50,230 bases of DNA from Clostridium cuniculi (lineage in GTDB: Bacteria; Bacillota; Clostridia; Clostridiales; Clostridiaceae), in NCBI RefSeq assembly GCF_004353185.1, contig NZ_SMUS01000031.1, forward strand, positions 1 through 50,230, written 5' to 3'. Shown here piece by piece: positions 9,060 to 16,333 of this stretch (positions are counted from its first letter, which is position 1; each line of letters opens with the position of its first letter). The notes under the pieces were generated by a model, which was not told the origin of the DNA, searched no databases, and saw only the letters and a program-made list of their open reading frames with translations. The position numbers and the translations under genes are program-made.

Positions 9060-10311
9060 TCTTCCCCTCCTTTCCTTTACTCACAGAATTCATTAATTGA
9101 TATTGGTCTGCAATTTCTCTATTAATATAATTTAAAGATTGCTTTCTTACGTCTCCACCTTCAAATGGCGGATATCCAAATACAGATAAAACTTGATTAT
9201 CTGTTAAGGTTCCAATCCTTGTTAATATGTCTACAGCATTTATTTTATTTGTTGTATTCATATACATTAAACCTTGTTGATAAAATATTACTTCATGGCC
9301 TATTTCTAATTGCCTATTAGTAAAAAGTGTCTTTGTAAAAGCTCTTCCCAAGCTTATAATCATTGCTTCTAATTTACGTTCATAATAAGATTGATATTGT
9401 TCTTCAGTGAAATCACCATTAAATATTGCTCTGGATACCCCATAATTTGATAATATTCTGTTATCAATAAATTCCATTGTATCTTTATCAATGAATTTCG
9501 GATCTACCTTTAATGGAATATAATCACTTTTATTGTCAAGCGCTAATATTCCATTTTCTCCACTCTTTAATTTTCCTTCAAATTTCAAACGTTCTTCTTC
9601 CTGCTTCTCATCATCAAGCAGTGTATTTATTTTTACAATCCCTCTTATAGCAAAACTAGATTTAACACCTTTTTCTATACCTTGAAGTATTGTATCATTA
9701 GCACTTAATAATTTTAATAATCCCTTATTATTTGGATTTCCATTTTCATCTCCACCCATAAAGTCATTTAAACTATAATCTTTTCTCCAATGAATAACGT
9801 CATTATAAGGTAGTATATATGGTTCTCCATCAGCAAAATAAAATTTTACAAATAATTTTCCTGTTGTATCTTCTAAAAATTCAACTGATCTTGGATTTAA
9901 TGGCCACAAACCAGTATAGTATCTTTTATACTTGCCATTTTCTAAAGGAATTTTATTATATGTTGGATATATCCATGCATTTTTATTATATTCATATTGA
10001 AATACAATCTTAGAAATAAAATCTGATGTTGTCATTAATGGATTTGGTCCAAATTTCAATAATCTATTTAATTCATCATTTACTACTGTTTGCATTCCTG
10101 TTTTAGGATCTATTACTATATGTTTTGGTAACAACTTACTCATATCGTTACATATTATTGATATTGCATTTTGAACTATATCACTTGCATATACATCATT
10201 TCCAAATTGACTAAATACAGGAGTATAGCCATTCATCATTTTTGCATATTTCATATTTTGCATTGTCTTTTTTGCACCTTTAAGAAAATTAAATATTCCT
10301 ATTTTACTCAC
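9046..10311 (-). CDS. Phage portal protein, HK97 family
   Basis: The 421-residue protein would form the dodecameric portal through which DNA enters the head. Family features include SDIVQNAISIICNDMSKL near the N-terminus, LLKFGPNPLMT, the central EKGVKSSFAIRGIVKI region and NYGVSRAIFNGDFTEEQ. The assigned start is a GTG at 10311 whose bases overlap the TGA stop of the terminase gene (GTGA). The GGGGAGG stretch abuts this GTG, which is too close for normal spacing, so initiation probably depends on coupling. Confidence 0.93.
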   Translation of the reverse strand: MSKIGIFNFLKGAKKTMQNMKYAKMMNGYTPVFSQFGNDVYASDIVQNAISIICNDMSKLLPKHIVIDPKTGMQTVVNDELNRLLKFGPNPLMTTSDFISKIVFQYEYNKNAWIYPTYNKIPLENGKYKRYYTGLWPLNPRSVEFLEDTTGKLFVKFYFADGEPYILPYNDVIHWRKDYSLNDFMGGDENGNPNNKGLLKLLSANDTILQGIEKGVKSSFAIRGIVKINTLLDDEKQEEERLKFEGKLKSGENGILALDNKSDYIPLKVDPKFIDKDTMEFIDNRILSNYGVSRAIFNGDFTEEQYQSYYERKLEAMIISLGRAFTKTLFTNRQLEIGHEVIFYQQGLMYMNTTNKINAVDILTRIGTLTDNQVLSVFGYPPFEGGDVRKQSLNYINREIADQYQLMNSVSKGKEGKNEQS

Positions 10312-12053
10312 CTCCCCACTATATCAGCATAATCCTTTTTATATCGGGTTAACGTTTCATAGGCAATTAATATTGTTACTGCTCCCTCTATCCAGTTATC
10401 TGGTTTCCCTTGAACCTTAACAGGAGCTCTTTTAGTTCCATCACTCTTCCATTTAGCTGATACATTTTTTAAACACATAATATCAACTGGATTTTGTGCA
10501 TAATTTAATAAATTATCTTTTAAATCTGCTTCAACTTTATCCATAGCTGCTGATAATTCAAAGGCTTGCCCTATCTTTTCAACATCAAAGCCGTAATCTT
10601 CCATGCCACTTTTAAATGCTTTAGCTTGCCATTTATCATATCCAGTAACAAAAGTTTTTATTTTATATCTTTTATAAAGCATAACAAACCATTCAACTAC
10701 ATCTGATTGCTCTACCTCATTGCCTTCACACAAGTGAATATATCCTTCTTTTATCCATTCTCTAAATTTATTCTTTGTCTCTCCCTCTTCCATATCTCGC
10801 AATTTAGCCTCTGGAATAAAATATTTTGAAAAAGTTGTCTTTGATTTTGTTTTAGGATCATAAAATAATATTCTCGCATTTGTTAAGTCGTTCGTTTCTG
10901 AAAGGTCAGCAGCACCAATTGCAACTCTACCTTTAAAGTCTTCCAGCTTAGCTTTTAATTCATTTTCAATTACTTTTTTGCTTAACCATGCTTGTGCATT
11001 ATTTTGCTTAACATTAAAATCTTTGGCCAATACAAAAGCCTTAACACTAGAACTATCTCTTGCCTCTTCAATCATTCTTCTTAAAAATGACCATTTCTTT
11101 ATCTTCCCTATTCCAGGATTACTTTTTTGCCAACTAGCTTCATCTTCCCAAACTTCTTCCTCGCAATCTTGGGTATATAACCAAATAAGCCATCTTTCAT
11201 TTTGTTTTTCTCCATTTAGAACCTTTCTAGCTTCAATTAACCTTTTATCTAAATACCCATCTTGGGTAAATCCTTCTGTGGTTAATTCAAAATATAACGG
11301 CTCATCTTGAGTTGATAAAGCTTGTCTTATAGGCATTACAAGAGTATCATCTTCCATCTCAAAAACTTCATCTACTGCACCAATACCAATATTACGCCCT
11401 TCTTTTGCTCCTGATTTTGCTGAAAGTTTTCTTATACTACCTTTATTTTGATAACTAAACTTTCCTTTTTTCTTCTTAGTCTTAGGATTTCCGAAGTAAA
11501 TTCCTTTAAGATTTTTTCTAGTAACTTTTTCTAAAGTTCTACTTTCTTCTCTCATAGAATTTATAGCGTCAAACATTAACCCTGCCTGTTCATAATCATT
11601 AGAAGCACAAAGAATTTTCTTTCCCATCTCTCCACAAAACCATTCTGATAAACAAATCGCTCCAATAAGTGGAGTTTTACCATTTTTTCTGCCAACTAAA
11701 AAAAGTATATCCTGATACTTTCGGACATACCTTCCAACTTCTTCATCATATATTTTTATAGCAAATATAGCTTCAACAAATGCTTTTTGAAATATTTCTA
11801 ATATGAACGGCTTACCTGCATGTGGGGCCTCAAAATGCTTACATTCATTTTCAATAAATTTAATACGCTTTTCAGAATCTTCAAAATCCATTTTTATATT
11901 CATTATGTTTTGATAAATAGGATCTGTTAATTCCTTTTTTAATTTTTCAAGTTGTAAATACAACTCTTCTCCAACATTTATTTCCCCATTATCAATTAAA
12001 TCAATATATTTAAGTATCCAACTTCTTTTTAAGACATCATTATTCGTAGTCAC
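10308..12053 (-). CDS. Terminase large subunit
   Basis: This 581-residue packaging motor has an N-terminal ATPase and a C-terminal nuclease. Walker A is visible as FLVGRKNGKT near residues 118-127 and Walker B with catalytic Glu as GIGAVDE near 223-229. The nuclease domain begins with the acidic AADLSETNDL. It threads DNA through the portal and cuts the concatemer. The start is a GTG at 12053 overlapping the end of the small terminase gene by 14 bases, with GAGGAA upstream. The P27-type small subunit and the adjacent HNH protein suggest a cos-type packaging system. Confidence 0.95.
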   Translation of the reverse strand: MTTNNDVLKRSWILKYIDLIDNGEINVGEELYLQLEKLKKELTDPIYQNIMNIKMDFEDSEKRIKFIENECKHFEAPHAGKPFILEIFQKAFVEAIFAIKIYDEEVGRYVRKYQDILFLVGRKNGKTPLIGAICLSEWFCGEMGKKILCASNDYEQAGLMFDAINSMREESRTLEKVTRKNLKGIYFGNPKTKKKKGKFSYQNKGSIRKLSAKSGAKEGRNIGIGAVDEVFEMEDDTLVMPIRQALSTQDEPLYFELTTEGFTQDGYLDKRLIEARKVLNGEKQNERWLIWLYTQDCEEEVWEDEASWQKSNPGIGKIKKWSFLRRMIEEARDSSSVKAFVLAKDFNVKQNNAQAWLSKKVIENELKAKLEDFKGRVAIGAADLSETNDLTNARILFYDPKTKSKTTFSKYFIPEAKLRDMEEGETKNKFREWIKEGYIHLCEGNEVEQSDVVEWFVMLYKRYKIKTFVTGYDKWQAKAFKSGMEDYGFDVEKIGQAFELSAAMDKVEADLKDNLLNYAQNPVDIMCLKNVSAKWKSDGTKRAPVKVQGKPDNWIEGAVTILIAYETLTRYKKDYADIVGR

Positions 12054-12354
12054 TTAATTCCTCTTCATCATCTTCTAAAGTAGTACCTAATATCTTAGAT
12101 AATTTGACTATGTAATTAATATAACTTGCTCTTATCTTTTCAATAGTTTTTGATACTGGTAGTTCCTTTTGCATTGCTGGATTTTTAGGATTTATTTTTA
12201 TACGGCCACTTGCCTTGATTATTTCATGAAGTTCGTCAAGCTCTACTTTAATTCTTGCAGCTTCCCAAATAGCACCATCATTTAAACTTAATAGTGTTTC
12301 ATCTGCTTTGCTAAATATTTCTTTTATTCTTTCATATTCTTTTTTGACTTTCAT
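12040..12354 (-). CDS. Terminase small subunit, P27 family
   Basis: The 104-residue helical protein has the P27-type pattern: a conserved helix ending LDELHEIIKASGRIKINPKNPAMQK, then a helix KIRASYINYIVKLSKILGTT. It would recognise the packaging site and load the large subunit. The C-terminus is very acidic (DDEEEELSDYE). It lies directly upstream of the large subunit with a 14-base overlap. The GC-rich interval before it (12355-12472) is a candidate for the cos site. Confidence 0.85.
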   Translation of the reverse strand: MKVKKEYERIKEIFSKADETLLSLNDGAIWEAARIKVELDELHEIIKASGRIKINPKNPAMQKELPVSKTIEKIRASYINYIVKLSKILGTTLEDDEEELSDYE

Positions 12355-12472
12355 CTTTTACACCTCATTTCAAAAACTTTTTCAAAAAAAGTCAAAATTT
12401 TAGTGTGTATACAAATTACCTATCTTCCTTCTCGGTCCTTCTTAAGGCCAAAAAATTTTTATATGGGGCGGG
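12355..12472 (-). other. Intergenic packaging-site (cos) candidate upstream of the terminase genes
   Basis: This interval separates the HNH gene from the P27 terminase gene. It holds GGGGCGGG at 12465-12472, directly after the HNH stop codon; this is the most G+C-rich short stretch in the prophage part of the window. Further on are an AAGGACC/GGCCTT stretch and A-rich tracts. In HNH-containing HK97-type phages cos usually lies beside the small terminase gene. No ends are visible in a prophage, so this is an inference. Confidence 0.35.
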
Positions 12473-13180
12473 TTATCTTCTATATTCAGAAAACCATTTG
12501 TCAATATAATTTATCCATTCTTCTTTATGATCACTTCTATAGTCATCACATGACTCTAATCTTTTTATACATGTTTCTTTATCTACATCTAAAAATATTA
12601 GATTAGCATTTGTTTCCTTTGCTAGTCTTTCTCTTTCTACTTTTCTAGGATATCCCCCTATAATCCACGCTGTTCTAAAGCCTCCATATCTTCTTTTAAT
12701 ATTTTCTATTATAGAATTTCTTATAGCAAAAACATTATATTTAAGATTATCTGGCTTATCATATTTAGGAAGCAATGTAACCGCTTGATAAAGACTATCC
12801 ATATCTACAACAATATCTCCCTTCTCCATATGCTCAATTACATATGAAGTCTTTCCACTCATTGGTGGTCCATAGACAATGTATACCGCTTTTTCTTTTC
12901 TCTTATGTCCTCCGCCACTAAAACGTCCATGATGTTTATTGTGACATATGTGACATAACACTTCTACATTATCAGGATTAAGGCTTATCATCTTATCTGT
13001 ATAATTATCTTCCGTAAGTTCTATTATGTGATGTACTTGTATGTGCTTTGATATTACTATTCTCTTATCACATCTCTCACAATGTATACCGTCATGCTTA
13101 CGTCTATCAAGTAATATTATTTCTCTAAATCTTAACCATTCATCTGATGAATAAAACTTTTTTAATACACCTGTACTCAT
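12473..13180 (-). CDS. HNH endonuclease fused to a P-loop nucleotide-binding (kinase-like) domain
   Basis: The 235-residue product has two domains. The first ~100 residues form an HNH nuclease with CERCDKR, the core QVHHIIELTED and CHICHNKHH, giving the zinc-binding cysteines and the catalytic histidine. From about residue 105 there is a P-loop domain with VYGPPMSGKTS as Walker A, then VVDMDSL, resembling small kinases. HNH proteins next to terminase genes are known to assist cos cleavage by the large subunit; the role of the kinase-like part is unknown to me. The second ATG (13180) has the better AAGGTG spacing and overlaps the previous stop (TAATG). Confidence 0.85.
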   Translation of the reverse strand: MSTGVLKKFYSSDEWLRFREIILLDRRKHDGIHCERCDKRIVISKHIQVHHIIELTEDNYTDKMISLNPDNVEVLCHICHNKHHGRFSGGGHKRKEKAVYIVYGPPMSGKTSYVIEHMEKGDIVVDMDSLYQAVTLLPKYDKPDNLKYNVFAIRNSIIENIKRRYGGFRTAWIIGGYPRKVERERLAKETNANLIFLDVDKETCIKRLESCDDYRSDHKEEWINYIDKWFSEYRR

Positions 13181-13653
13181 TACCATTCACCTTGCTCTGC
13201 TTGTTTTTTTCTTAATTCTAATAGAGCTCTATCAATTTCAACTTTTGATGGATTCTCTTTCCACTTTCCTTTTTCCTTATTAATCAACCAAAATTTTATA
13301 GCTTGAATATCTGCTGGAACTTCCTTTTCAGTTTCTACTACCACTATATTTTCTTTCATGCATTTATTTCCATTATCATCATAATAATTTTCTTTAACTT
13401 TACAAGGAACTGTTTCTTTAATAACATATCCAGTAGCCTTTTTATATAATGCATTTTCAACCTTAAAACTAGCTCTATTTTTACCCCTTTTTAGACTGTT
13501 TACAATGTCCAAATTCTGCTTTTTATAGTTTTCAAGACTTGACCTACTTATCCCTAAATTATAAGCAATTTGACTTTCTGATAATCCCATAGACGCCCAA
13601 GTTTCAATGTCTTCAAGCCTTTTTAAAACATCATTAAGTTTACTTTTTGCCAT
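13180..13653 (-). CDS. Helix-turn-helix protein, small terminase-like
   Basis: This 157-residue protein contains a helix-turn-helix (MGLSESQIAYNLGISRSSLENYKK) followed by an ENALYKKATGY segment and a C-terminal AIKFWLINKEKGKWKE. That arrangement is seen in small terminases and transposase-like DNA-binding proteins of Firmicute prophages. It heads the packaging genes. The ATG at 13653 is preceded by AGGAGGTG at ideal spacing, so longer upstream reading is not supported. Because a P27 small terminase also lies downstream, its exact role is open. Confidence 0.75.
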   Translation of the reverse strand: MAKSKLNDVLKRLEDIETWASMGLSESQIAYNLGISRSSLENYKKQNLDIVNSLKRGKNRASFKVENALYKKATGYVIKETVPCKVKENYYDDNGNKCMKENIVVVETEKEVPADIQAIKFWLINKEKGKWKENPSKVEIDRALLELRKKQAEQGEW

Positions 13654-13796
13654 GTAAAAACACCTCCTAACATTTTGGACAATTGACTTTTTAAAACCTA
13701 AATTTTTAAAGGTATTTCCCAAATTATTTTTTAATTATAACTTCTATTTTTTTCTCTTACTTATCACATTCCTCTCTAAGCATTGATATTACTTAC

Positions 13797-13889
13797 TTTA
13801 AAGCATATTTTATAAATTTGTTTAGTTTTACTTATCTAGTAATTCTGTAAAACTTTCATAAAAAAATTATTACTAATATATGCTTTAAA
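13797..13889. repeat. Nested inverted repeats in a 298-base gene-free interval
   Basis: The interval 13654-13951 has no gene. Inside it, TTTAAAGCATA (13797-13807) pairs with TATGCTTTAAA (13879-13889), and within that AGTTTTAC (13824-13831) pairs with GTAAAACT (13847-13854). All arms are perfect. It lies between a tyrosine recombinase gene and the packaging genes. It could be a protein-binding or recombination site or a structured leader of the packaging operon. The sequence alone does not decide. Confidence 0.6.
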
Positions 13890-13951
13890 TTTTTATACTT
13901 TATTTTTACATCATCAAAATAAGTAAAACATAATAGTAAAAAATAAAAAAA

Positions 13952-14515
13952 TCATCGTTTATTACTATTAAACGATAATCCCTTAACTAAACTATCTTTA
14001 CTGTCTTGAGTAACTCCTATATATCTTTTGGTTACTGAAATATCACTATGATTTAATAAATCTTTTATAGCAACAGCATCTTTACTTTCTTGATATAACC
14101 AATATCCAAAAGTTTTTCTTAATGTATGACAACCTATATTTTCTTTATACTCAAAATAATTTGCTGCATTATTTAAAATTTGCCAAACTCTTTGTCTTGT
14201 TATCGGCTTATTTTTTCCTTGTCTACTTTTAAATAAATACTCATAATCATTCATTTCTTTGGTATATTCTTTATATATTTTTTTAAGTTCATCATTTATT
14301 GCTATTCTAGACTCTTTATTTGTTTTTCCTTCTCTAAAATAGATATAACTTTTATTCTTTACATCTCTAACCTTGAAAGATAACATGTCAGTTACTCTTC
14401 TTCCTAGATATATTCCAGTCATAAATAATACATAATCTCTTTTATTTTTAGATTTTAAATAATCTGCTATATCTAGTATCATTGAAAAATCCCTTATAGG
14501 CTCAACAGTATTCAT
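13952..14515 (-). CDS. Second tyrosine recombinase (small, XerC/D-like catalytic domain)
   Basis: This 187-residue protein is little more than the catalytic domain of a tyrosine recombinase. The expected residues are present: Arg in GIYLGRRVTDML, Lys in REGKTNKESR, HxxR in HTLRKTF, His in LLNHSD and the nucleophile Tyr in KRYIGV. An N-terminal core-binding domain is missing. It starts within the stop of a 52-residue gene (ATGA overlap). It is distinct from the lysogeny integrase. Comparable small recombinases occur near packaging genes of Clostridium phages; the function is not known to me. Confidence 0.88.
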   Translation of the reverse strand: MNTVEPIRDFSMILDIADYLKSKNKRDYVLFMTGIYLGRRVTDMLSFKVRDVKNKSYIYFREGKTNKESRIAINDELKKIYKEYTKEMNDYEYLFKSRQGKNKPITRQRVWQILNNAANYFEYKENIGCHTLRKTFGYWLYQESKDAVAIKDLLNHSDISVTKRYIGVTQDSKDSLVKGLSFNSNKR

Positions 14516-14670
14516 TGCTTCACCTGCCTAATTGCTCCAGAACATCTTCTGTAAGAACTATGACTCATAAGTTTTTTTAAATCTCTCATAGTAAGTTTTT
14601 CTTCTTTTTCATAGTGTAACTTACCATATATTCCGGGCTGATTTTCCTTTAATATATCTTTTATCCTCAT
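14512..14670 (-). CDS. Small conserved-looking phage protein (52 aa)
   Basis: A 52-residue frame (MRIKDILKENQPGIYGK at the start) begins at ATG 14670 behind AGGGGTG and ends in an ATGA overlap with the recombinase gene. The good ribosome-binding site and coupled stop-start support it as real. It is basic, with SSYRRCSGAIRQVKQ at the C-terminus. I recognise no family. Coupling to the recombinase suggests a shared role, possibly as an accessory DNA-binding factor (inference). Confidence 0.7.
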   Translation of the reverse strand: MRIKDILKENQPGIYGKLHYEKEEKLTMRDLKKLMSHSSYRRCSGAIRQVKQ

Positions 14671-14689
14671 ATGTTCACCCCTTTTAGAT

Positions 14690-14722
14690 AAAATAAAAGC
14701 ACAAGCTCTAACGCCTGTGCTT
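14690..14722 (-). terminator. Hairpin and T-rich tail on the minus strand
   Basis: AAGCACA (14697-14703) pairs perfectly with TGTGCTT (14716-14722) around a 12-base loop, and on the minus strand a TTTTATTTT tract follows. It lies only about 20 bases after a likely promoter (14751-14759) and just before the 52-residue gene. It may terminate incoming early transcription or act as a gate for late transcription. Confidence 0.6.
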
Positions 14723-14750
14723 AATATTTTTAAATTTATACAGTTTTCTC

Positions 14751-14759
14751 ACTATATCA
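14751..14759 (-). promoter_or_regulatory. Extended -10 promoter candidate for the late operon
   Basis: On the minus strand TGATATAGT is an extended -10 element. No good -35 is visible, as expected of an activator-dependent promoter. About 45-80 bases upstream (14797-14830) lies a polypurine tract with repeated A-run/GG units, which could be the activator site. The ArpU-like regulator encoded at 15095 is the natural candidate (inference). Confidence 0.4.
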
Positions 14760-14837
14760 TAATATTAACAATTAGTTTTTTAGTTGTCTATGTTATTTTC
14801 CCGATTTTTTCCTTGTTTTTTCCTTTTTTTAAAAATT

Positions 14838-14942
14838 TTAATCTCTCCATAACTTTTTAAACTCTTTTAATCCAATAAAAGTTGGTTCAATTCCTCTTTC
14901 TTTACATTCCTCAACATATTCTAATAATACATAAATACTCAT
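14838..14942 (-). CDS. Possible very small protein (34 aa)
   Basis: An ATG at 14942 opens a 34-residue frame, MSIYVLLEYVEECKERG and so on, ending KKLWRD. AAAGGA lies rather far upstream, so the ribosome-binding site is weak. The composition is protein-like. It lies between the late promoter region and a plus-strand small RNA. I recognise no family and cannot exclude chance. Confidence 0.35.
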   Translation of the reverse strand: MSIYVLLEYVEECKERGIEPTFIGLKEFKKLWRD

Positions 14943-14961
14943 TATATTTATCTTTCCTTTC

Positions 14962-14991
14962 TTGATTATACCATTAGAATTATGCTATAAT
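14962..14991 (+). promoter_or_regulatory. Plus-strand extended -10 promoter for a small RNA
   Basis: TTGATT (14962-14967) and TATAAT (14986-14991) are 18 bases apart, with TG one base before the -10 (TGCTATAAT). All surrounding genes are on the other strand. Transcription would begin near 14998. Confidence 0.75.
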
Positions 14992-14997
14992 TATTAA

Positions 14998-15074
14998 AGC
15001 AATATTCATTTGGTATTGTTTGTCTTCAGGCAATTCTACAAACTTTGGTCGGTTGGGTAGAGTGCCTTTTTTTT
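14998..15074 (+). ncRNA. Probable small RNA, two hairpins, ends at an intrinsic terminator
   Basis: Behind the promoter at 14962-14991, the ~77-base transcript can fold into a first hairpin (AGCAATA 14998-15004 with TATTGTT 15014-15020, one G-U pair) and a second, strong hairpin (15028-15039 with 15057-15067, one bulge) followed by eight T residues at 15067-15074. The T run is on the plus strand only, so it does not terminate the minus-strand genes. No start codon with a ribosome-binding site is seen inside. It may act in trans or by transcriptional interference with the late region. Confidence 0.75.
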
Positions 15075-15094
15075 ATTTTTATAATATTTTTTTA

Positions 15095-15559
15095 TTAGCA
15101 GTATCCTAAGCCTATCATAAATTTATATAAACTTATCTTTTTTAATTCATAATATCTATTTTTACTTATTCCTAGTTTTTTCATAACTTCTTCTGGTCTT
15201 TCTAAGTTATCTTCAAAATAACATTGCTTTATAATTTCTTGTGATTTAACATCTAATCTATCATATACATTTTCTATAGCATTAACTAATATTCTTTTAT
15301 ATTCATCATCAACTACTACTTTACTTACTGGATCTGATGGATGATTGCTCTTTTCATAAACTTGATCCCATCTTGTTGGTTGCCCTAATCCTGGTGTTTC
15401 TAAACTTATTAAGTAAAAATAATACTTTTGTAATTTATCCTCTACTTGCTTTTTAAATATCTTATATTTTTTTTCATCTATTAACATATCGTATCTCACT
15501 TTCACAATATTAGGTGTTCGTGATGAACACCTTTCAAAATTATTATTTTTTTTCTTCAT
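15095..15559 (-). CDS. ArpU/RinA-like phage late transcriptional regulator
   Basis: The 154-residue protein has a C-terminal sigma region 4-like helix-turn-helix: DVKSQEIIKQCYFEDNLERPEEVMKKLGISKNRYYELKK. Such ArpU-type proteins end the early region of Firmicute phages and switch on the late operon, which here begins just downstream. The assigned ATG at 15559 overlaps the preceding gene by 17 bases and lacks a clear ribosome-binding site. A palindrome AGGTGTTC-N5-GAACACCT (15512-15532) lies within the first codons. The true start may be further in, for example the ATG of MLIDEKK. Confidence 0.75.
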   Translation of the reverse strand: MKKKNNNFERCSSRTPNIVKVRYDMLIDEKKYKIFKKQVEDKLQKYYFYLISLETPGLGQPTRWDQVYEKSNHPSDPVSKVVVDDEYKRILVNAIENVYDRLDVKSQEIIKQCYFEDNLERPEEVMKKLGISKNRYYELKKISLYKFMIGLGYC

Positions 15560-15830
15560 CTAAAATTCTATACAAAGGTATAATTCTAAAATCAAATTTT
15601 TGAATTTGATACGCAACTGGCACTTCTGAAATCTTAAGTTTCTTTTTAATTGCATTAGTTTTAGTTGTTAATTTAGAATGTTCCCAACCACATACTAATT
15701 TCTCTAAAACAATTTTATCATCTCCCCAAGCTACCTCTATTGAAGCACCCTTTAACACCTCTTTATGGTCTTGTTCTGATAAATCATAAGTTGTAAGTGG
15801 CAATTCATAACCTTTAACTATTTTGCTCAT
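15543..15830 (-). CDS. Unknown phage protein (95 aa)
   Basis: A well-placed AAGGAGA site precedes ATG 15830. The product begins MSKIVKGYELPLTTYDLSEQ and contains WGDDKIVLEKLVCGWEHSK, then a lysine-rich helix. I recognise no family. It overlaps the late-regulator gene by 17 bases and ends in a run of eight A residues (GAAGAAAAAAAATAA), so the two are probably translated together. Confidence 0.7.
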   Translation of the reverse strand: MSKIVKGYELPLTTYDLSEQDHKEVLKGASIEVAWGDDKIVLEKLVCGWEHSKLTTKTNAIKKKLKISEVPVAYQIQKFDFRIIPLYRILDEEKK

Positions 15831-15871
15831 TTTCTCTTCTCCTTCTACTCACACTAATTTTGAATTGTTCG

Positions 15872-16027
15872 TTACTTTAATTTAAAAATTTCTTTTATAC
15901 CTTGACCACAATTTTTCCATTCTTGTTCACATCTATCTTTACAATCCCTTACAACGCATTCATTACAGCAAATACACCCTCTATTGTATTTTTCATTATC
16001 ACATTCAAATCCATCACATATTTTCAT
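15872..16027 (-). CDS. Small cysteine-rich protein (51 aa), probable zinc-binding
   Basis: Starting at ATG 16027 behind AGGAG, the 51-residue product has nine cysteines within residues 4-40 (C4, C9, C18, C20, C21, C24, C29, C33, C40), including CICCNEC. This density implies metal binding. It lies among early-region genes of unknown function. I recognise no specific family; small Cys-rich proteins are frequent in Clostridium phage early regions. Confidence 0.75.
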   Translation of the reverse strand: MKICDGFECDNEKYNRGCICCNECVVRDCKDRCEQEWKNCGQGIKEIFKLK

Positions 16028-16069
16028 AAAAACTCCTAAATCTCCTTTACAATAATTTCAAATTATTCA

Positions 16070-16333
16070 TTAATCTTCTTCCTGAGTAACATCTATAAGC
16101 TCTATTTCTGTAGCATTATCAGCTACCCATTTACCAAAAAAATCATAACTATCAAACTTAATTTCTTTTATTACACCATCATACTTATCTCTATATAAAC
16201 AAGTTAGCTCCATATTATTTATTTTTACTCCTATCTCTTCCAAAGCTTTATTTATAGCCTCTTTAGCACTTAGTCCATTAAAATAATATCCTACTGCTTT
16301 TATTACATCTTTCTCTAAAATTTCTTTATCCAT
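16070..16333 (-). CDS. Unknown phage early protein (87 aa)
   Basis: ATG 16333 follows GGAGTGG. The 87-residue, acidic product begins MDKEILEKDVIKAVGYYFNGL, likely a helix pair, and ends VADNATEIELIDVTQEED. No family is recognised. The 160 bases upstream (16334-16493) hold no convincing gene. Confidence 0.65.
   Translation of the reverse strand: MDKEILEKDVIKAVGYYFNGLSAKEAINKALEEIGVKINNMELTCLYRDKYDGVIKEIKFDSYDFFGKWVADNATEIELIDVTQEED

Noticed and set aside
15540..15560. Frameshift fusion of the 95-residue protein and the ArpU-like gene at an A8 run
   Set aside because: The downstream frame would need a +1 or -2 shift, the run does not give a good slippery site, and ArpU-like proteins of this size are normally separate.
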